From contig NZ_FOQV01000001.1 of the NCBI RefSeq assembly GCF_900113835.1, positions 1,116,001 to 1,180,000 of the forward strand: a stretch of 64,000 bases of DNA. The letters run 5' to 3'. A model generated the notes under the pieces. That model did no database searches. It was not told the DNA's origin and saw nothing but the letters and a program-made list of their open reading frames with translations. This stretch comes from Allobosea sp. OK403. Its GTDB lineage: Bacteria > Pseudomonadota > Alphaproteobacteria > Rhizobiales > Beijerinckiaceae. This document shows positions 12,322-19,938 of this stretch, in pieces. A program made the translations under genes and the position numbers. The stretch's first letter is position 1. Every line of letters begins with the position of its first letter.

Positions 12322-12819
12322 CTAGCGTCGCGCCAGTTTCTCATAGCGCTTGATCAAGCGCTCGCGCTTCAGGCGCGAAAGCCTGTGAATCCAGAACATG
12401 CCGTCGAGCTGGTCGATCTCATGCTGGAGGCAGACTGCGAGCAAGCCCTCAGCGTCCTCGGAGCGCTCATTGCCGTCCCGGTCCCGGTAGCGGACCGACA
12501 GCTTCGCATGCCGTTCGACCTCCTCGGTCACGCCCGGCATGGAAATACTGCCCTCCTCATGCCGGATTATCTCCTGGGAAGCCTGGACGATCTCTGGGTT
12601 GATATAAACCCGGACGCCATTCGCGCCCGGCAGCTCGATCACGACGACGCGACGCGCGCAGCCGATATGCAGGGCCGTGATGCCAATGCCGGGAGCCGCC
12701 CGCATCGTGTCGACGAGATCATTGACGAGCGCGGCGAGCTCAGCGTCGAAATCGACGACCGGCTCGGCCGGCAAACGCAGCCGCGCATCGGGATAGCTGA
12801 CGATTGCGCGCACCGTCAT
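12322..12819 (-). CDS. Peptide-deformylase-like protein with degenerate active site
   Basis: The 165-residue protein has the peptide deformylase fold pattern from end to end. All three catalytic motifs are altered. Motif I reads GIGITALHIG, with His51 where the catalytic Gln belongs. Motif II reads EEGSISMPG, with Ser91 in place of the metal-binding Cys. Motif III reads QHEIDQLDG, keeping His133 and Glu134 but with Gln137 in place of the second metal-binding His. Two of three metal ligands and the oxyanion Gln are therefore gone, so classical Fe/Zn deformylase activity is unlikely. It is followed by the YffB-like gene. It is probably a Def paralogue with a new role, not a pseudogene, since the frame is intact. 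Confidence 0.85.
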   Translation of the reverse strand: MTVRAIVSYPDARLRLPAEPVVDFDAELAALVNDLVDTMRAAPGIGITALHIGCARRVVVIELPGANGVRVYINPEIVQASQEIIRHEEGSISMPGVTEEVERHAKLSVRYRDRDGNERSEDAEGLLAVCLQHEIDQLDGMFWIHRLSRLKRERLIKRYEKLARR

Positions 12820-13078
12820 GGCGAGCAGACCGCTTCGCGTCCACCCGCAAGCCGCATCATCTCAACCTCGTTCGACTGTTCAGAAGGCATCGCAACCTGT
12901 TGGAATATCGTACTATCTGAATCGGACTGACGACTTCAGCATCACCGCTACGGTAGGCGTTCCGGTAGCCCCTGCCCGCCAAGGCGTCCAGTCGGGACTT
13001 CATTGGGCATGATAGCCCGCGCCTTCGCATTGTCAGGCTTTGCAGAGCCACATTGCTTCGATCTCGACCCTCGCGGCG

Positions 13079-14239
13079 TCACGCGCCGTCGAATTCCTTG
13101 CGGAATTTTTCGCTGACCGCGACGCTCTCGCGGAACCGGCCGATCGAGAAGGGTTCGAGCGGCGTCGCTGTCCCTCCGTCGACGATCATCTCGCTCAGGC
13201 AAAGCCCGACGCCCGGCCCGATCTGGAAGCCATGGCCGCAGAAGCCGAAAGCGTGGAAGAGGCCCGGCATCGTCAGGCTAGGGCCGATCACCGGGATCAT
13301 GTCGGGCAGATAGCCCTCGATTCCGGACCAGACGCGGATGACGTGGCATTGCGCCAGGATGGGGGCAACCCTGGCGAGAGCGCGCATCGCGGCCAATGTC
13401 TTGGCTGGAGGGACAGGCGCGCGATGATTGACCGGATCGGCTGCCGTGCGCGGATAACCCGCGAGGATGATGTTGCCGCGCGGGATCTGCCGGAAGATCA
13501 CCGAGCCGTCGATAGCCTGGATCGAAGGCTCGATCAGATAGGGAAAGGGCTCCGTGACGAATTGCGGCGGGCCTGCCGGGACAATCGGCGCGGTCTCGCC
13601 GAAGCGCTCGGCGATCGCGACCGCCCAGGCACCCGCCGCATTGACGAGAGCACCGCAGCTCCACTGCGCGCCACCGGCCGTCTTCACCGAGAAACCGTCG
13701 CCGCTGCGTGCGACATCGCTGACGCAGGCATTCTCGCTGATGGTCACGCCCAGCGCTCGCGCGGCGCGCGCGACGGCGGGCGTCACCAGCCTCGGATTGG
13801 CGGTCGCGTCGCGCGCCGAGAAGGTCGCGGCCACCGCCCGCTCGCTCAGCCAGGGCCAGCGCTTGCGCAGCTCGGACGATCCCAGGCGCTCGATGGCGAG
13901 GCCATGCGATTCGGAGACTTGCGCATAGCCTTCGAGCTTCGCCCGCTCCTCGTCGTCATAGGCGAGATAGAGATGGCCGGTCTGCGCGAACTCGCAATCC
14001 TCGCCGATCAGCGTCGCGATCTCCTCCCAAAGCGCCTGCGAGCGCAGCGACAGAGGATATTGACCGGGAAAGCGGCCCTGGAGCCGCAGATTCCCGAAAT
14101 TCGTGCCGCTCGATTGCGCGCCGACAACGCCTTTCTCGATCAAGACCACACGCTGCTTGCGCCGAGCAAGGAAGAAGGCGGTCCAGACGCCGATCAGCCC
14201 ACCGCCAACGATCACCACATCCGCTGTGTGCCTGCTCAT
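13079..14239 (-). CDS. FAD-dependent amino-acid/opine-type oxidoreductase (DadA/HcnC-like subunit)
   Basis: A 386-residue D-amino-acid-oxidase-fold protein. The N-terminal dinucleotide-binding motif is VVIVGGGLIGVWTAFFLARR (residues 8-27) with the acidic end of strand 2 in VVLIEKG. A C-terminal GFCGHGFQIGPGVG segment closes the FAD site, as in glycine/sarcosine oxidases. It is the last gene of a three-gene operon: its ATG overlaps the stop of the HcnB-like gene by 4 bp. The trio of small [2Fe-2S] protein, NAD(P)/FAD protein and DadA-like protein is the architecture of hydrogen cyanide synthase, octopine/nopaline oxidase and D-hydroxyproline dehydrogenase. The substrate here is not determinable. 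Confidence 0.85.
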   Translation of the reverse strand: MSRHTADVVIVGGGLIGVWTAFFLARRKQRVVLIEKGVVGAQSSGTNFGNLRLQGRFPGQYPLSLRSQALWEEIATLIGEDCEFAQTGHLYLAYDDEERAKLEGYAQVSESHGLAIERLGSSELRKRWPWLSERAVAATFSARDATANPRLVTPAVARAARALGVTISENACVSDVARSGDGFSVKTAGGAQWSCGALVNAAGAWAVAIAERFGETAPIVPAGPPQFVTEPFPYLIEPSIQAIDGSVIFRQIPRGNIILAGYPRTAADPVNHRAPVPPAKTLAAMRALARVAPILAQCHVIRVWSGIEGYLPDMIPVIGPSLTMPGLFHAFGFCGHGFQIGPGVGLCLSEMIVDGGTATPLEPFSIGRFRESVAVSEKFRKEFDGA

Positions 14240-15609
14240 AGCGCTTCGCCCGCCACGGAGAGCGCTATCGGCTTGACCGGCGCCTGCGCCCGCAGCCGGC
14301 CGGCCTGTTCGCCTGCGATCCCGGCTGCGCCCGCGACGATCTCCTGCAGCGCCGGGCCGCAGACACGGCCCTGGCACCGCCCCATGCCGCAGCGTGTCAT
14401 CGCCTTGACCCGGTTGATCTCGACCGGGCCGAGCTGCTGCGCCATCGCTTGCCTGATCTCGCCGATGCGGACCTCCTCGCAGCGGCAGAGCATCACCTCA
14501 TCCGGCAAGGCGCGGATCTGTGCGACTGGCCATGCAAAAGCTTGCGCCAGCCCCTTCTGGAAGCTGCGCAGCCGAGCGAGCCTGCGGCGGAGGACAAGGC
14601 GCACCCGCTCGTCGACCGGCTCGCCCAAATCGGCGAGCAGCGCCATCGCAGCGAGCCCGCCGCTGGCCTCGGCTGCGTCGGCCCCGCCGATCGCCGCCCC
14701 ATCGCCGGCGAGATAGAGCCCCGGCGCGGCACGCCCGTCAGCGTCGCATTGTGGCAGCCAGAGCCGGAAGGCCTCGTCGAAGCGGAGCGTCGCACCGGCG
14801 AGTTCGGCCAGTTGCGTCTCGGGCTTAAGACCATAGCCCAACGCAATGGCATCGCAGGGAAAGCATCGCTCGCGCCCACGCCGGTCACGCAGGATCAAGG
14901 CTTCGACATGGCCGTCGCCGACCACCTTGACCGGTGTCACACCGTGCAGGACCGGAACGCCTGCCAGCATCGCACCACCCAGATAGGACAGGCCGCGCCA
15001 CAGCGTGCGCGGCGAACGGGCCAAGGCCGGCAGCGCTGCCAGCTTGCGCGCGAAAGGCGTGGTGTCGGCAATGGCCACCACCTCGCCGCCGAGCTTGCGG
15101 TATTGCGTTGCCGCGAGAACCAGCAAAGGCGACGAGCCGAGGAAAGCGACGCGCCGGCCGATCAGGCAACCCTGATCCTTGAGCGCGACTTGCGCTCCAC
15201 CCAGCGTAAACACGCCCGGCAGCGTCCAGCCCGGGAACGGCGCAATCTTGTCCATGGCGCCGGTTGCAAGCACGAGCGCGTCGAAACGCAGCGTCGAGGC
15301 AACACCCGCCTGGACCACATGGAGCGTACGATCCTCGACCGCCCAGACCAGCGTCTGCGGACGATAGTCTATCTGCGGCAACAACCCGGCGAAGCGGGCA
15401 TGCAGCGCCTCGTATTTGCCGGCCTCCGTGCCCATCAGCGCCGCCATGTCGAGATCGAGACCGGACGACGGTCGGCGATAGCCCTGGCCGCCGGCCTGCC
15501 GCCCCTCATCGAGCAGCATCACGCGATGACCATGCGCGCAAAGGCGCTCCGCAGCATTGATGCCGGCCGGACCGGCGCCGACGACAACGATCTCAGCCAC
15601 GCAAGGCAT
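14236..15609 (-). CDS. FAD/NAD(P)-binding oxidoreductase with C-terminal BFD-like [2Fe-2S] domain (HcnB/SoxA-like subunit)
   Basis: A 457-residue protein. It begins with an FAD motif, IVVVGAGPAGINAAE (residues 7-21), has a second nucleotide-binding region around RRVAFLGSSPLLVLAA, and ends in a Cys-rich domain, MLCRCEEV ... TRCGMGRCQGRVCG, matching the BFD-like [2Fe-2S] domain of HcnB/OoxA proteins. It overlaps its upstream partner (the ferredoxin-like gene) by 17 bp and the DadA-like gene by 4 bp, so all three are cotranslated. Family knowledge says it relays electrons between the substrate-oxidising FAD subunit and the acceptor. Confidence 0.85.
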   Translation of the reverse strand: MPCVAEIVVVGAGPAGINAAERLCAHGHRVMLLDEGRQAGGQGYRRPSSGLDLDMAALMGTEAGKYEALHARFAGLLPQIDYRPQTLVWAVEDRTLHVVQAGVASTLRFDALVLATGAMDKIAPFPGWTLPGVFTLGGAQVALKDQGCLIGRRVAFLGSSPLLVLAATQYRKLGGEVVAIADTTPFARKLAALPALARSPRTLWRGLSYLGGAMLAGVPVLHGVTPVKVVGDGHVEALILRDRRGRERCFPCDAIALGYGLKPETQLAELAGATLRFDEAFRLWLPQCDADGRAAPGLYLAGDGAAIGGADAAEASGGLAAMALLADLGEPVDERVRLVLRRRLARLRSFQKGLAQAFAWPVAQIRALPDEVMLCRCEEVRIGEIRQAMAQQLGPVEINRVKAMTRCGMGRCQGRVCGPALQEIVAGAAGIAGEQAGRLRAQAPVKPIALSVAGEAL

Positions 15610-15907
15610 CCACCCCTGGCGGCTGGCTACGCAAGACCATGCCTGCCGTCGCGTTGGTGGTGCAGGCGCGCAATCGCCCAGCCGTATCCGACCAGATCCA
15701 ACAGTCCTGGCAGGCCCCCATCAGGCAGAAGCCGGCGCGTGGCTCGCTGCCGAGTTCCGTGCGCCGCAGGAACGAGCGCTGCGTCAGCAGAGCGGCGAGC
15801 AGGCTCTCGCCTTCAGACGCCTCCACGGCCTCTCCGTCGAAATGGAGCATGATGCGCGGCCCTTGCCGCGACACGGCCCGCACGAACTGGCCGGCGTGAT
15901 CATCCAT
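15593..15907 (-). CDS. Small (2Fe-2S)-binding subunit of the FAD dehydrogenase (HcnA-like)
   Basis: A 104-residue plant-ferredoxin-type (Fer2_4) protein. The cluster ligands are visible in GFCLMGACQDCWI (C-x4-C-x2-C), with a fourth Cys in LRACTT. The ATG at 15907 is preceded by GGAGACGGGG, a usable ribosome site. An internal Met (MLHFDGEAVEA) is a weaker alternative. It is the first gene of the three-gene dehydrogenase operon. A perfect 15-bp palindrome sits 20 bp upstream of the start, in the position of an operator. Confidence 0.85.
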   Translation of the reverse strand: MDDHAGQFVRAVSRQGPRIMLHFDGEAVEASEGESLLAALLTQRSFLRRTELGSEPRAGFCLMGACQDCWIWSDTAGRLRACTTNATAGMVLRSQPPGVDALRG

Positions 15908-15926
15908 CCCCGTCTCCGCATCATTC

Positions 15927-15941
15927 TATCGCAATGCGATA
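15927..15941. promoter_or_regulatory. Palindromic operator candidate upstream of the dehydrogenase operon
   Basis: TATCGCAATGCGATA is a perfect odd-centred palindrome. A 13-of-15 match, TATCGCATTGTAATA, lies in the iclR/enoyl-CoA hydratase gap at 16916-16930. The same gap element is bracketed by CCGCAT and ATGCGG in inverted orientation. I infer a binding site for the neighbouring IclR regulator. Confidence 0.55.
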
Positions 15942-16004
15942 AGATAATGCGGATGATGATAGGCGCGCAGCCGTGCTGTCAAGCCGCGTGCAGCGCAGCC
16001 TCCC

Positions 16005-16829
16005 TCAGACCCGCGAGATCGCGTGGGCGGCGGCGATGATCAGGGAGGAGTAGCGTGTCACGACCTCCTCGCGGCTGTAGCGCGAACACGACACCGCGAC
16101 ATTCACAGCCCCTTCGGGCCGGCCGCGATGATCGAGGATCGGCGCCGCGATCGAGGCGTCGCCCAGATAGAACTCCTCGAAGGCTGTCGCGTAACCCTGC
16201 GCCCTCGCCTCCCGGATCTTGCTCGCCAGGCTCTCGCGCTGCCATGTCGTGGCGGGCGTATGGGGCCGCAGGTCGGAGCGATCGATGATCGCCAGCGCCT
16301 CGGCCTCGGGCAGCCGGGACAGCATCGCGATGCCAGGCGCCGTGCAATAGGCCGGCATCCGCGTGCCGATGATGACGTCCGTGTTCAGAACATGCCGGCT
16401 GAGGAAGCGCGAGACGAAGATGATCTCGGTGTCCTCGAGCATGGTCAGGTTGACCGTCTCCTCGGTCTCCTTGCTCAGATGCATCAGATAAGGCATCGCC
16501 CGATCGACCAACCGGCTGCTGCGGAAGAAATGGTAGCCGAGGTCGAGCGTCTTGGCGGTGAGCTCGAAGCGCTTGGTCTCGCTGTCCTTGCTCAGGAAGC
16601 CGAGCTTGACCAGCGTATGCGTGAAGCGCTGGGCCGCGCTCAGATCCATCCCGGTCACCGATGCGACCTGCGACAGGTTCAGCGTCGGATGCTGACGGCC
16701 GAAGGCCGAGAGCACCCGAAAGGCCTTCTCGACCGACATCACCATCAAGGCGTCGTCTTTCCTCTCGGCCTTATCGTCCGAGGTGGCGGCGCGTTTGCGG
16801 CCGGCCGGGCTCGCGTCAAGCGTGGACAT
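16005..16829 (-). CDS. IclR family transcriptional regulator
   Basis: A 274-residue regulator. The N-terminal winged helix-turn-helix spans about residues 30-95 (SVEKAFRVLSAFG ... LNLSQVASVTGMDLSAAQRFTHTLVKLGFL). The C-terminal IclR effector domain includes AYCTAPGIAMLSRL and GDASIAAPILDHRG. The start at 16829 is chosen for its AGGAG about 10 bases upstream. The open frame continues upstream through the divergent promoter but without regulator-like sequence. It is divergent from the hydratase/transport/ligase operon and lies next to the dehydrogenase operon, so it probably controls both. Confidence 0.9.
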   Translation of the reverse strand: MSTLDASPAGRKRAATSDDKAERKDDALMVMSVEKAFRVLSAFGRQHPTLNLSQVASVTGMDLSAAQRFTHTLVKLGFLSKDSETKRFELTAKTLDLGYHFFRSSRLVDRAMPYLMHLSKETEETVNLTMLEDTEIIFVSRFLSRHVLNTDVIIGTRMPAYCTAPGIAMLSRLPEAEALAIIDRSDLRPHTPATTWQRESLASKIREARAQGYATAFEEFYLGDASIAAPILDHRGRPEGAVNVAVSCSRYSREEVVTRYSSLIIAAAHAISRV

Positions 16830-16904
16830 GCAGGTCTTCTCCTTCCCCGGATCAATGGCTGCGACCACCCGGGTTGACAAGGTAACCTCATTGGCGTTGA
16901 TTGA

Positions 16905-16930
16905 ATAATAGAAATTATCGCATTGTAATA
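16905..16930. promoter_or_regulatory. Divergent operator region between iclR and the hydratase operon
   Basis: This AT-rich stretch holds an inverted repeat ATAAT-N4-ATTAT (16905-16918) overlapped by TATCGCATTGTAATA (16916-16930), the near-copy of the palindrome at 15927. TAATAGAAATT also occurs twice as a direct repeat 20 bp apart (16906 and 16926), which would put two sites on the same DNA face. It lies 25-50 bp before the hydratase start. Confidence 0.5.
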
Positions 16931-16954
16931 GAAATTCATCGGGAGACGGAATCC

Positions 16955-17728
16955 ATGCAGGCATTCGTTCTAAGCGAGGTTCGCGGTCCGGTCGGGATTC
17001 TGACGCTGAACCGTCCTGAGGTGCTGAATGCGTGGAACGCACCGATGCGGGCGCGGCTGGTCGAGGCGCTCGATCAGCTCGAAGCCAACGAGGCGGTGCG
17101 CGCCATCGTCCTGACGGGCGCTGGCGACCGGGCTTTCGGGGCCGGCCAGGACCTGAACGAGACCAAGACCTTCGATCCCGACCGCGCCGAGCTCTGGATG
17201 GGCGAGTGGGAGCGCCTCTACGATCGGCTGCGCTCGCTCTCCAAGCCGCTCATCGCCGCGCTCAACGGCGTCGCGGCAGGATCGGCCTTCCAGGTCGCTT
17301 TGCTCTGCGACCTGCGCATCGGCCATGACGGCGTCACCATGGGCCAGCCGGAGATCAATTCCGGCATTGCCTCGGTGACCGGCCCCTGGATCATGCGCGA
17401 GATGATCGGGATCGCCCGCACCATCGACCTGACCCTGACCGGGCGGATGATGGATGCCGACGAATGCTTCCGGATCGGCCTGATCAACCGGATCGTGGCG
17501 AAGGAGAAGGTGATGGAGGCGGCTCTGGCACTCGCCACGGAGCTCGCCGGAAAGCCGCCTGTCGCGATGCGTCTCAACAAGGCCCGCTTCCGCGAGGTCA
17601 CGGAGGAAAGCTTCCGCGAGTGCCTCAAGGCCGGCATCCGCAATCAGCGCGAGGCTTACGCCACCGGGGAACCCGCCCGCATGATGGAAGAATTCCTCGC
17701 AAAAAGAGCCGCGCGGAAGACAGCCTGA
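16955..17728 (+). CDS. Enoyl-CoA hydratase/isomerase family protein
   Basis: A 257-residue crotonase-fold protein. The oxyanion-hole segments are visible (GAGDRAFGAGQDL and LNGVAAGSAFQVALLCDLRI), and the Glu of GQPEINSGI sits where the crotonase catalytic acid lies. ATG 16955 (MQAFVLSEVRGPVG) gives the family N-terminus and has GGGAGA upstream. An in-frame ATG at 16901 would place coding sequence over the operator. It is the first gene of an operon with ABC transport and a CoA ligase, suggesting beta-oxidation-like handling of an imported acid or betaine. Confidence 0.85.
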   Translation: MQAFVLSEVRGPVGILTLNRPEVLNAWNAPMRARLVEALDQLEANEAVRAIVLTGAGDRAFGAGQDLNETKTFDPDRAELWMGEWERLYDRLRSLSKPLIAALNGVAAGSAFQVALLCDLRIGHDGVTMGQPEINSGIASVTGPWIMREMIGIARTIDLTLTGRMMDADECFRIGLINRIVAKEKVMEAALALATELAGKPPVAMRLNKARFREVTEESFRECLKAGIRNQREAYATGEPARMMEEFLAKRAARKTA

Positions 17729-17788
17729 GCCTGACGTCACGATCACCCATGGGGAAATTGCGGAAAACCGCGTGAAGGGGAGATGTCT

Positions 17789-18856
17789 ATGACCAGCAAG
17801 ACAATGATTCCGAACCGACGCGACCTGCTTCAACTGGCAGGTGGCGCGGCCGCCGGTGCGATGCTCGCACCCGCCTTGATCGGGCGGGCCAATGCAGCGA
17901 CCCAGATCACGGTCGCCGATCCGGGCGGACCTTTCGGTCCCGCCTTCCGCAAGGCCTTCTACGATCCCTACGAGAAGGCGACCGGCAACAAGGTCGTCAA
18001 CGTCGCCCGTGAAGCGGAGCCGACCGCCCAGTTCAAGGCGATGGTCGAGACCAAATCCTACACATGGGACGTCTGCACGCTGACGCTGTCGGCGCGCGAC
18101 ATCCTGGCCTCCCAGAATCTGCTCGATCCGATCGGCTTCTCCCATGCCGACGTACCGCAATTGATGCCGGAGGCGATTTCGGACAACTTCATGGGAACGG
18201 ACGTCTATTCGACCGTTCTGGCTTATCGCACCGACCGGGTGAAGAACGCGCCGACAAGCTGGGCCGATTTCTTCAACGTCGAGAAATTTCCGGGCCGCCG
18301 CGCCCTGCGCAAGAACCCGATCGACTCGATCGAACAGGCGCTGCTCGCCGACGGCGTGCCGCTCGACAAGCTCTACCCGCTCGATATCGAGCGCGCCTTC
18401 AAGGTGCTCGACAAGATCAAGCCGCATATCGCGGTCTGGTGGACCGGCGGCGCCCAGTCGACGCAATTGTTGCAGAGCGGCGAGGTCGACATGATCCCCG
18501 GCTGGAATGCGCGTTTCCAGGCCGCGATCGATGGCGGAACGCCAGCCAAGATCGTCTGGAACCAGGGCCTTTACTCGATCGAGGGCTGGGCCATGCCGAA
18601 GGGCGGTCCGCGCGCCGAGGCCGCGCGGCAGTTCATCAAGTTCTGCTCTTCGCCGCAGGCGCAGGCGGTCTACACCGAGATCCTGGCCTATGGGCCGACC
18701 AATCTCGACGCTTACAAGACAATTCCCGCCGACCGCGCCAAGTCGCTCCCGACCTCGCCGGACAACCTCAAGCTGATGGCGATCGCCAATGAGGCCTGGT
18801 GGAGCGCCAACCGTACCGCCGTGACCGAGCGATTCAACGCCTGGCTGCTGACCTGA
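17789..18856 (+). CDS. ABC transporter substrate-binding protein (polyamine/PotD-like)
   Basis: A 355-residue periplasmic binding protein. It starts with a Tat-like signal: NRRDLLQLAGG followed by a hydrophobic stretch and cleavage near GRANA-ATQ. The mature part fits the spermidine/putrescine-type extracellular solute-binding fold (SBP_bac family), with MVETKSYTWDVCTLT and ADFFNVEKFPGRR. Two in-frame ATGs lie 6 bp apart. 17789 is preferred because AAGGGGAG then sits 6 bases upstream. It is followed directly by the ATPase and permease genes of the same importer. Confidence 0.88.
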   Translation: MTSKTMIPNRRDLLQLAGGAAAGAMLAPALIGRANAATQITVADPGGPFGPAFRKAFYDPYEKATGNKVVNVAREAEPTAQFKAMVETKSYTWDVCTLTLSARDILASQNLLDPIGFSHADVPQLMPEAISDNFMGTDVYSTVLAYRTDRVKNAPTSWADFFNVEKFPGRRALRKNPIDSIEQALLADGVPLDKLYPLDIERAFKVLDKIKPHIAVWWTGGAQSTQLLQSGEVDMIPGWNARFQAAIDGGTPAKIVWNQGLYSIEGWAMPKGGPRAEAARQFIKFCSSPQAQAVYTEILAYGPTNLDAYKTIPADRAKSLPTSPDNLKLMAIANEAWWSANRTAVTERFNAWLLT

Positions 18857-18861
18857 GACCG

Positions 18862-19938
18862 GTGACTGTGGTGGCGATCCAGCCTCGCGGCGGCGAGAGG
18901 CCGCCCAAGCTCGTCGTCGAGGGGCTGTGCAAGCGCTATGGCGCGACCACGGCCCTCGAAGCGAGCTCGCTCAGCGTCGGCGAAGGCGAGTTCCTCACGC
19001 TGCTGGGTCCTTCGGGCTCCGGCAAGACGACATTGCTGCAGTTGATCTGCGGTCTCGTGGAGGCCAGCGAAGGCCGCGTGATCATCGACGGGCGCGACCA
19101 GTCGCGCACGCCGGTGCATCAGCGCGACATCGGGCTGGTGTTCCAGCACTACGCGCTGTTCCCCCATCTGACGGTCGCCGAGAATATCGCCTTTCCGCTC
19201 AAGATGCGCGGCCGGGCGGCAGCTGAGATCACCAGGCGCGTCACTGACACGCTCGAGATGGTCCATCTCGGCCATCTCGCCCAGCGCTTTCCGCGCGAAT
19301 TATCGGGCGGACAGCAGCAGCGCGTCGCGCTCGCCCGCTGCTTCGTCTACCAGCCCTCGATCATCCTGATGGATGAGCCGCTGGGCGCGCTCGACAAGAA
19401 GCTGCGCGAGCACATGCAGATCGAGATCAAGCGGCTGCATCGAGAAAGCGGCGCGACCATCGTCTATGTCACGCATGACCAGGAGGAGGCGCTGGCGCTC
19501 TCCGACCGGATCTGCCTGATGAACCATGCCAGGATAGAGCAGCTCGGCACGCCGCGCGAGATCTATGAGCGGCCGCGCACGGCCTTCGCAGCCGACTTCA
19601 TCGGCATTTCGAACATCTTCCGGGGCACGGCGACCGCCAATGGCGCGCTCGAAACCGCCCATGGCCTTTTCGCCCTGCCCGATGGCGCGCGTTGCGACGA
19701 TGGCAAAGGCGCCCTGGTGATCCGCCCCGAGCATCTGCATCTCGGCACAGAGGCCGGCAACAGCGTCGCCGGGACGGTCAGCGAGATCGTCTATGCCGGC
19801 TCGGAGACACGGATCATCGCCAGACTCGATGACGGCGCCGCGCTCGTGCTGCGCCTCGGCCCCGGCGAAACGGTTCCCGGCCTCGACGAGCGCATCGTCG
19901 CCGGCTGGCAACGCGACAAGGCGGTGCTGGTGTCATGA
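18862..19938 (+). CDS. ABC transporter ATP-binding protein (PotA-like)
   Basis: A 358-residue importer ATPase with Walker A GPSGSGKTT, the Q-loop QHYALFPHLTV, signature LSGGQQQRVALAR, Walker B ILMDEPLGALDKK and the switch His in VTHDQEEA. A C-terminal TOBE-type regulatory region follows. The likely start is GTG 18862, 5 bp after the binding-protein stop, with further GTGs at 18868 and 18871. The longer frame from ATG 18799 would overlap the binding-protein gene and lacks support. The stop overlaps the permease ATG by 4 bp. Confidence 0.9.
   Translation: MTVVAIQPRGGERPPKLVVEGLCKRYGATTALEASSLSVGEGEFLTLLGPSGSGKTTLLQLICGLVEASEGRVIIDGRDQSRTPVHQRDIGLVFQHYALFPHLTVAENIAFPLKMRGRAAAEITRRVTDTLEMVHLGHLAQRFPRELSGGQQQRVALARCFVYQPSIILMDEPLGALDKKLREHMQIEIKRLHRESGATIVYVTHDQEEALALSDRICLMNHARIEQLGTPREIYERPRTAFAADFIGISNIFRGTATANGALETAHGLFALPDGARCDDGKGALVIRPEHLHLGTEAGNSVAGTVSEIVYAGSETRIIARLDDGAALVLRLGPGETVPGLDERIVAGWQRDKAVLVS

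Noticed and set aside
13040..14716. A 558-codon plus-strand frame across the dehydrogenase genes.
   Set aside because: Shadow of the DadA-like and HcnB-like genes, which carry FAD and [2Fe-2S] motifs on the opposite strand.
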